From Ohtaekwangia sp036503775 (lineage in GTDB: Bacteria > Bacteroidota > Bacteroidia > Cytophagales > Cyclobacteriaceae): a stretch of 64,000 nucleotides of DNA. Shown here piece by piece: positions 59,039 through 64,000 of the stretch (positions are counted from its first letter, which is position 1; every line of letters begins with the position of its first letter). The notes under the pieces are model-generated. The model was given only the letters and a program-made list of their open reading frames with translations. It was not told the DNA's origin and did not search any database. A program made the position numbers and the translations under genes. Where the stretch lies: assembly GCA_036503775.1 (NCBI GenBank), contig DASXWH010000016.1, positions 1 to 64,000 of the forward strand, given 5' to 3'.

Positions 59039-60154
59039 TTGAAAAGAATAGTAATCATTGGCGGTGGCCTGGCCGGGCTAATTTCGGCAATTAAACTTGC
59101 GAGAGCCGGTGTGGAATGTCAGGTTATTGAAAAAAAATCCTATCCCTTTCACCGGGTTTGCGGGGAATATATCTCCAATGAAGTTGTTCCTTTCCTTCAA
59201 GCATCTGGTTTATACCCGGATCAGTTTGAACCACCTCAGATCAGACGTTTCATGTTGTCTTCCACCAGCGGTCGGGCTGAAACCATTCCCTTAGACCTTG
59301 GAGGTTTTGGAATTTCGCGTTATACCTACGACACATTTTTGTTTGAGGAAGCAAAAAAGTCGGGCGTTCAGTTTTTCTTGAACACCGAAGCACAGAAAGT
59401 GAAGTTCTTTGACAATCGGTTTGAGATAGAAACAACGGAGCAAAAATTGATAGCTGATGTGGTGATTGGCGCATTTGGTAAAAGATCGAAACTGGATGTT
59501 ACCCTCAATCGTGACTTCGTACAGAAACGCTCTCCTTACGTGGGTGTAAAATATCACGTCAGGACAGAACACCCCATTGATTTAATTGCATTACATAATT
59601 TCCCGGGAGGTTATTGTGGTATCAGCCATGTGGAGGGCGGAAAGTCTAATTTGTGTTACCTGACTCACCGCAGAAATTTGAAGGAGCACAAAAATATCCA
59701 TGATATGGAGAGGAATATTCTCTATCAGAATCCTTTGCTACGATCTCTGTTTACACAGGCAGAATTTTTAATGAATCAACCCGAAACTATCAACGAGATT
59801 TCATTCGAGACTAAATCACCCGTGCAAAATCATATTTTAATGGCAGGTGATTCCGCGGGCATGATTACACCATTATGTGGCAACGGTATGGCGATGGCTA
59901 TTCATGCCGCTAAAATTCTCAGCGAACTCGTCATTCAGTATTGTCAGGATATTTCTTTTACGCGAGAGCAGCTTGAGAAGAGATATTCGGATCTATGGAA
60001 TCAAAATTTCTCAACACGATTGTGGGTGGGGAGGCAAATTCAGAAACTGTTTGGCAATACCATAACATCATCTATTGCTGTTAACCTGGCCGTATACATT
60101 AAGCCTGTTGCTAACATCATGATGAAAGCTTCGCACGGCAAACCGTTTACGTAA
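59039..60154 (+). CDS. FAD-dependent oxidoreductase of the geranylgeranyl-reductase family
   Basis: 371 residues from a TTG at 59039 (KRIVIIGGGLAGLISAIKLA). The Rossmann motif GGGLAGL, then RVCGEYISNEV and the GDSAGMITPLCGNGMAMAIHAAK segment, are those of the geranylgeranyl reductase/ChlP and FixC-like family, which reduce polyprenyl chains or transfer electrons to quinones. In Cytophagales such genes often accompany type III PKS and UbiA-type genes, as they do within 22 kb here (38.4 kb and 61.3 kb). Substrate unknown. Confidence 0.88.
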   Translation: MKRIVIIGGGLAGLISAIKLARAGVECQVIEKKSYPFHRVCGEYISNEVVPFLQASGLYPDQFEPPQIRRFMLSSTSGRAETIPLDLGGFGISRYTYDTFLFEEAKKSGVQFFLNTEAQKVKFFDNRFEIETTEQKLIADVVIGAFGKRSKLDVTLNRDFVQKRSPYVGVKYHVRTEHPIDLIALHNFPGGYCGISHVEGGKSNLCYLTHRRNLKEHKNIHDMERNILYQNPLLRSLFTQAEFLMNQPETINEISFETKSPVQNHILMAGDSAGMITPLCGNGMAMAIHAAKILSELVIQYCQDISFTREQLEKRYSDLWNQNFSTRLWVGRQIQKLFGNTITSSIAVNLAVYIKPVANIMMKASHGKPFT

Positions 60155-60214
60155 AAAATTACGCTGGGTCTGTTTGATTTTCTATCTTGTTATTCAACAA
60201 AATCAAATTGATTT

Positions 60215-61219
60215 ATGGAAAACCAGACGAACCGCAGATCCTTTTTACGATCTCTTGGACTCCTTACGCTAAGTGCGGGCGCAGTTCCCGCCATACTTTC
60301 GGCATGTGGATCTAAGTCTTCAGATTCGGCAACATCGACAGTTGACTCAACCACCTTGAAAGCATCCCAACCGACAGACCTGTTCTTTAAGATTTCCCTG
60401 GCGGAATGGTCTCTTCACAAATCTATTTTTGGTGGCAAGCTTACTAACCTTGACTTCCCGGCAAAAGCAAAAAATGACTTTGGTATATCAGCCGTTGAGT
60501 ATGTGAATCAGTTTTTTAAAGACAAGGCTAAAGATCAGGCTTACCTCGCTGATCTGAAAAAGCGATGTGACGATTTGGGTGTAACCAGTGTACTGATCAT
60601 GTGTGATGGTGAGGGTGAACTGGGTGATGCGGATTCCAAAAAACGTAAGCAAGCTGTTGAAAATCATTATAAATGGGTTGAAGCAGCCAAGTTTTTAGGT
60701 TGTCATTCTATTCGCGTAAATGCAGCCGGCCAGGGGAAGGCCGAAGAAGTTGCCAAAACTGCTACTGATGGGTTGAATCAGCTTTCAACCTTTGCCAAAA
60801 GTGCTGGTATGAATGTAATCGTTGAAAATCACGGAGGTTATTCATCCAATGGCCTATGGTTAAGTGGTGTTATTGCCGGGACTGGAATGGAGAACTGCGG
60901 TACCCTTCCGGACTTCGGGAATTTTTGTATCAATCGGGCCCCTGAAAGTGAAGGAAGAAAGTGTTTAGAAGAATATGATCGCTATAAAGGCGTTCAGGAA
61001 TTAATGCAGTATGCAAAAGGTGTCAGTGCCAAAACCCATGAGTTTGATGCTCAGGGTAATTGTGTTGAAACGGACTATTCTAAAATGCTCAACATAGTAA
61101 AGGCGGCTGGGTATACGGGTTACATTGGAATTGAATATGAAGGAGAAACAGATAGTGAAGAGGATGGTATTCGTAAGACCAAGGCACTGCTTGAAAAAGT
61201 GGGAGCGACAATAGCCTAG
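60215..61219 (+). CDS. Sugar phosphate isomerase/epimerase-like TIM barrel (Tat lipoprotein)
   Basis: 334 residues. The start has a Tat-type twin-Arg motif (NRRSFLRSLGL) and then a lipobox LSACG, giving a Tat-exported lipoprotein; the Ser/Thr-rich linker (SKSSDSATSTVDSTT) follows. The rest is a xylose-isomerase-like TIM barrel (AP2Ec type; VIVENHGGYSSNG, YIGIEYEGETDSEEDG). Members act on sugars or polyols in the periplasm. The gene ends at a perfect terminator hairpin shared with the convergent ubiA-like gene. Substrate unknown. Confidence 0.9.
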   Translation: MENQTNRRSFLRSLGLLTLSAGAVPAILSACGSKSSDSATSTVDSTTLKASQPTDLFFKISLAEWSLHKSIFGGKLTNLDFPAKAKNDFGISAVEYVNQFFKDKAKDQAYLADLKKRCDDLGVTSVLIMCDGEGELGDADSKKRKQAVENHYKWVEAAKFLGCHSIRVNAAGQGKAEEVAKTATDGLNQLSTFAKSAGMNVIVENHGGYSSNGLWLSGVIAGTGMENCGTLPDFGNFCINRAPESEGRKCLEEYDRYKGVQELMQYAKGVSAKTHEFDAQGNCVETDYSKMLNIVKAAGYTGYIGIEYEGETDSEEDGIRKTKALLEKVGATIA

Positions 61220-61241
61220 AATTACATTACTATTCGTCAGG

Positions 61242-61270
61242 AAAGGAATGCACTCCGCATTCCTTTTTTG
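61242..61270 (+). terminator. Terminator of the TIM-barrel gene
   Basis: Perfect 10-base stem AAAGGAATGC/GCATTCCTTT with loop ACTCC (61242-61266), running straight into TTTG. It probably also ends the convergent UbiA-like gene. Confidence 0.93.
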
Positions 61271-61272
61271 TT

Positions 61273-62163
61273 TTAAAAGACCTGGAGTACCTGTGAAGAG
61301 TTTAAAAATAGATAAATGAAGAAAGCATTTAAACAGGTAGCCGAGATAAAGTTTAGTCGCATGGTATTCCGGTGGTCGGCATTTGAATCATTGCGATATA
61401 CTTTCAGGAACCATGTCATAAAAAAAATCACCACTGGCAGAAGCGACAAAACAAAAATGTAAGCGTACTGGATATCAAAGAATTTAATAAAGTAGAATAC
61501 AAACCCCAGTGTGGCAAAACCAAATAATCCACCTACAAAGTAGAACGTGCCTCGTATTCCCATCATCATGCTGAAAGTTTTGTCTCCACGCTTTTGGTCT
61601 TCTTCATGCTGATAAACCTGTGTCATGGGATATGTTCCCAGTAATAGTATGCTGGAGAGTAATCCCGGAATGATTACAGGTGTTCTGATGAGACTCTCTA
61701 CCGTATATCCATTTATCCCCGCATAGCACATTAGAAATGTAAAGAGACCCTGAAAAATACTTACCGTAAGCCATCCGATAATCGGGTACTTCTTTAGTCT
61801 TATGGCTGGATGACTATACGCTTTTGAGATCAGGCCATAGATAAAAACCATTATTGAGAAAGTGATAGTAAGCATGATCGCTGCCAGAACAATGGCAATG
61901 AGATCGAACAGAATAGACAGGTAATAAAGGCCTTTCGTTACCCGTGGAGGGTTTTTTAAACCTCCAATACTTTTTTCATCCTTATCAAAGTAGCTGTTGT
62001 ATCCATTGCTGGCAGGGTAAAGAAACAAGTGAACAATGATGAATGTCCACAGAATAGATTTTTCGCCAAAGTTTGGTGACACCGCGAGACTAAAAAGAAA
62101 GACGGGTAAAAGGTAATAGGAAAAAGGTATACGCAGATGAAGCCATGCTGAACGGGTGAACAT
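61273..62163 (-). CDS. UbiA-family prenyltransferase
   Basis: 296 residues with about seven to eight transmembrane helices. The first Asp-rich motif is NGYNSYFDKDEKS and the second lies in VYQHEEDQKRGDKTFS, in the order and spacing of UbiA enzymes that join a prenyl diphosphate to an aromatic or other acceptor. The acceptor may be menaquinone precursor, heme or a special metabolite. It sits 52 bases after radA in the same direction. Confidence 0.9.
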   Translation of the reverse strand: MFTRSAWLHLRIPFSYYLLPVFLFSLAVSPNFGEKSILWTFIIVHLFLYPASNGYNSYFDKDEKSIGGLKNPPRVTKGLYYLSILFDLIAIVLAAIMLTITFSIMVFIYGLISKAYSHPAIRLKKYPIIGWLTVSIFQGLFTFLMCYAGINGYTVESLIRTPVIIPGLLSSILLLGTYPMTQVYQHEEDQKRGDKTFSMMMGIRGTFYFVGGLFGFATLGFVFYFIKFFDIQYAYIFVLSLLPVVIFFMTWFLKVYRNDSNADHRNTMRLNFISATCLNAFFIYLFLNSSQVLQVF

Positions 62164-62215
62164 ACAGTAAGGTACTAAGTAGAAACGAGATTTTTATTTC
62201 CTGTTCGGAATGATG

Positions 62216-63586
62216 CTATCCAAACAGATCTTCGAATACCTCGGTGAGTTTTCCGAAGGCCTTAACCTTGATTTTACTTTTTTTGTCAACCAGCTTTTGA
62301 CTGAACTTTGAAATGTAGATTTCCTCAAAGCCAAGCTTCTCTGCTTCTGAGATGCGTTGTTCAATGCGGTTTACTGCCCGTAATTCACCACCTAATCCTA
62401 CCTCTGCTGCAAAACATATTTTATCGGCTATCGCGATTTCTTCCATCGAGGAGATCAGGGAGATGCAAATGGCCAGGTCAATGGCCGGATCTTCTACCGT
62501 TATACCTCCGGCCATATTCAGAAACACATCCTGTGTTCCCATGCGGAATCCACATCTCTTTTCGAGTACAGCCAAAAGCATATTCAATCGTTTCTGATCG
62601 AAACCGGTTGGTGTTCTCTGTGGTGTTCCATACGATGCCGGACTTACGAGGGATTGAATTTCAATCAATAAAGGCCTGTTGCCTTCTATCGTTGCCCCAA
62701 TGGTTATTCCGCTGAGCTGGCTGTCCTTTTGAGAGATGAGAATTTCCGAAGGATTGGAAACCTCACGCAGCCCGGTGCCCAGCATTTCATAAATTCCAAT
62801 TTCTGAAGTTGAGCCAAAACGATTCTTTGTTGTGCGTAAAATCCGGTAGGCCAGGTGGCGATCTCCTTCAAATTGTAAGACGGTATCGACCATGTGCTCC
62901 AGTACTTTCGGCCCTGCCAGCATACCGTCCTTTGTAATATGACCAATCAGAAATACGGAAGTGTTTGTTTCCTTGGCAAACTTCATAAGTTCTCCAGCGC
63001 ACTGACGTACCTGTCCCACACTTCCGGCTGTTGAATCCAATAAAGGAGAATACAGCGTTTGAATAGAATCGATGATTACCAGCTGCGGTTCGATGGATTC
63101 AATAACCTGAAAAATCTGGCGGGTATTGGTTTCTGTTAAAAGATAAAAATTCGGAGAGGAATTATTGATGCGCTCAGCACGCATCTTAAGCTGCTGCTCA
63201 CTCTCTTCACCTGACACATACAGAACACGAAGGGATTTTATCTGTAGCCCTACCTGAAGCATCAGGGTTGATTTACCAATTCCGGGTTCGCCACCAATAA
63301 GCACCAGTGAACCAGGAACTATGCCATCTCCCAAAACCCGGTTTAACTCCTGATCACCGGTATTGACGCGGATATCTTTAGATGATTCAACCTCATTAAG
63401 GGTTTTGGCTTTTGGTGCCTTGGTTCTCCCGCTTTCCTGACGCCATTCGTTCTTGCTGCTTTCCTCTTTGGTTACTATCTCTTCGGCAAACGTATTCCAG
63501 GCATTGCACGAAGGACATTTACCCAGCCACTTAGCGGATTCATATCCGCAACTCTGGCAGAAAAAAATGGTTTTTGATTTAGCCAA
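62216..63586 (-). CDS. radA: DNA repair protein RadA
   Basis: 456 residues. N-terminal zinc finger CQSCGYESAKWLGKCPSC (four cysteines), RecA-like ATPase with Walker A GGEPGIGKST and the RadA-only KNRFG motif (TTKNRFGSTSE), and a C-terminal Lon-protease-like domain (about 320-456). RadA is a helicase that extends D-loops in recombination and repair. Followed by the ubiA-like gene. recG near the start of the window works in the same pathways. Confidence 0.97.
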   Translation of the reverse strand: MAKSKTIFFCQSCGYESAKWLGKCPSCNAWNTFAEEIVTKEESSKNEWRQESGRTKAPKAKTLNEVESSKDIRVNTGDQELNRVLGDGIVPGSLVLIGGEPGIGKSTLMLQVGLQIKSLRVLYVSGEESEQQLKMRAERINNSSPNFYLLTETNTRQIFQVIESIEPQLVIIDSIQTLYSPLLDSTAGSVGQVRQCAGELMKFAKETNTSVFLIGHITKDGMLAGPKVLEHMVDTVLQFEGDRHLAYRILRTTKNRFGSTSEIGIYEMLGTGLREVSNPSEILISQKDSQLSGITIGATIEGNRPLLIEIQSLVSPASYGTPQRTPTGFDQKRLNMLLAVLEKRCGFRMGTQDVFLNMAGGITVEDPAIDLAICISLISSMEEIAIADKICFAAEVGLGGELRAVNRIEQRISEAEKLGFEEIYISKFSQKLVDKKSKIKVKAFGKLTEVFEDLFG

Positions 63587-63699
63587 GAAGAAAAATTACT
63601 TTTGGGCAATATAAAATGATCCCCTCTAAATAGAATCCAACTCTATTTAAAATTTGTAACTGTTTTTTTAAATTTATCTGACCACCTAAACCTAGTTGT

Positions 63700-64000
63700 A
63701 TGAAAGCTTTAGCTATCGGGCTATTTGTAGCCTTTATTACGTCTTGTTCTTTTGCCCAGAAGTCGCCCATCAAATTTGGTGAAATCCCATTGTCTGATTT
63801 AAAGACTGGTGTGTATGCAAAAGATTCCACTGCAGCAGCTGTGATACTTTCTGATTATGGAGAGGCATATATCACCTTTACTGCAGTTTCAGCCGTACTG
63901 AATTTTGAACGCCATGTACGAATAAAAATCCTGTCAAAGGATGGCTTTGAGTGGGCTGATGTGGAAGTGCCTTTATATCATGACGGTACTGACGAAGAAA
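63700..64000 (+). CDS. DUF3857/transglutaminase-type secreted protein (3' end outside window)
   Basis: Read by hand from the ATG at 63700 to the window end, 100 codons. The signal peptide (LAIGLFVAFITSCSFAQ) is followed by a DUF3857-like segment (VILSDYGEAYI, then RHVRIKILSKDGFEWADVEV). Full-length relatives have a DUF3857 domain followed by a transglutaminase-like domain; the latter would lie outside. It is divergent from radA with a 113-base spacer. Confidence 0.8.
   Translation, partial: MKALAIGLFVAFITSCSFAQKSPIKFGEIPLSDLKTGVYAKDSTAAAVILSDYGEAYITFTAVSAVLNFERHVRIKILSKDGFEWADVEVPLYHDGTDEE

Overview
The window is an ordinary, densely coded chromosome segment of a Bacteroidota bacterium, most likely of the class Cytophagia (order Cytophagales). 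Signs are Bacteroidetes-type promoters (TAnnTTTG near -7), a type IX secretion (T9SS) C-terminal sorting domain, a PorE-like OmpA lipoprotein, DUF4175, DUF2911 and DUF3857 proteins, and a Bacteroidetes-type YbeY motif. I see no prophage, insertion sequence, CRISPR array or defence island.

Layout. 1-7.1 kb: cut-off propeller sensor gene, recG, a small unknown ORF, a VOC protein and nitronate monooxygenase-like pair, two secreted thioredoxin-fold proteins, ComF. 7.2-18.9 kb: a plus-strand run with an AhpD-like protein, a giant DUF4175 coiled-coil membrane protein, an RsbW-like ATPase, ybeY, mnmG, a methyltransferase, an Ig-like lipoprotein and a TPR protein. This run holds two near-perfect parS sites flanking GTGGAA half-sites (12.1-12.2 kb), a third degenerate parS inside the methyltransferase gene, and a gene-free AT-rich stretch with clustered DnaA-like boxes (16.66-16.91 kb). 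Together they suggest that the window spans the chromosomal replication origin region. 18.9-24.8 kb: a MarR regulator followed by a fadN-fadA-fadE type beta-oxidation operon. 25-32.2 kb: mostly minus strand, with PhoD-like phosphatase, PorE-like protein, and a split ETF:menaquinone oxidoreductase-like Fe-S pair that could receive electrons from beta-oxidation.

32.3-40.6 kb: tRNA-Phe, a membrane histidine kinase, an RluB-type pseudouridine synthase with a repeat tail, scpB, a DksA-like protein with a histone-H1-like tail, a T9SS cargo gene broken by a frameshift at a T8 run, a type III polyketide synthase with a methyltransferase, tRNA-Leu and tRNA-Gly. 40.6-43.2 kb: two fatty-acid desaturases around an ECF sigma factor. 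43.4-58.9 kb: GT39 glycosyltransferase, orphan ExbD, small secreted proteins, AI-2E transporter with its start codon in a perfect hairpin, FKBP isomerase, an operon of a HisA-like protein lacking the usual first catalytic Asp, purM and a metallo-beta-lactamase/Rieske protein, a PD40 protein, LOG protein, aspartic protease, degenerate receiver. 59-64 kb: geranylgeranyl-reductase-like FAD enzyme, Tat/lipoprotein TIM barrel, UbiA prenyltransferase with radA, and a cut-off DUF3857 gene.

No clearly new multi-gene system was found. The points most worth following are the origin/parS region, the polyketide synthase with prenyl-lipid enzymes nearby, the unusual HisA and MBL-Rieske operon, the frameshifted T9SS gene and the start-codon hairpin. 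Many convergent gene pairs end within about 12 bases of each other, so terminators are scarce at those junctions.
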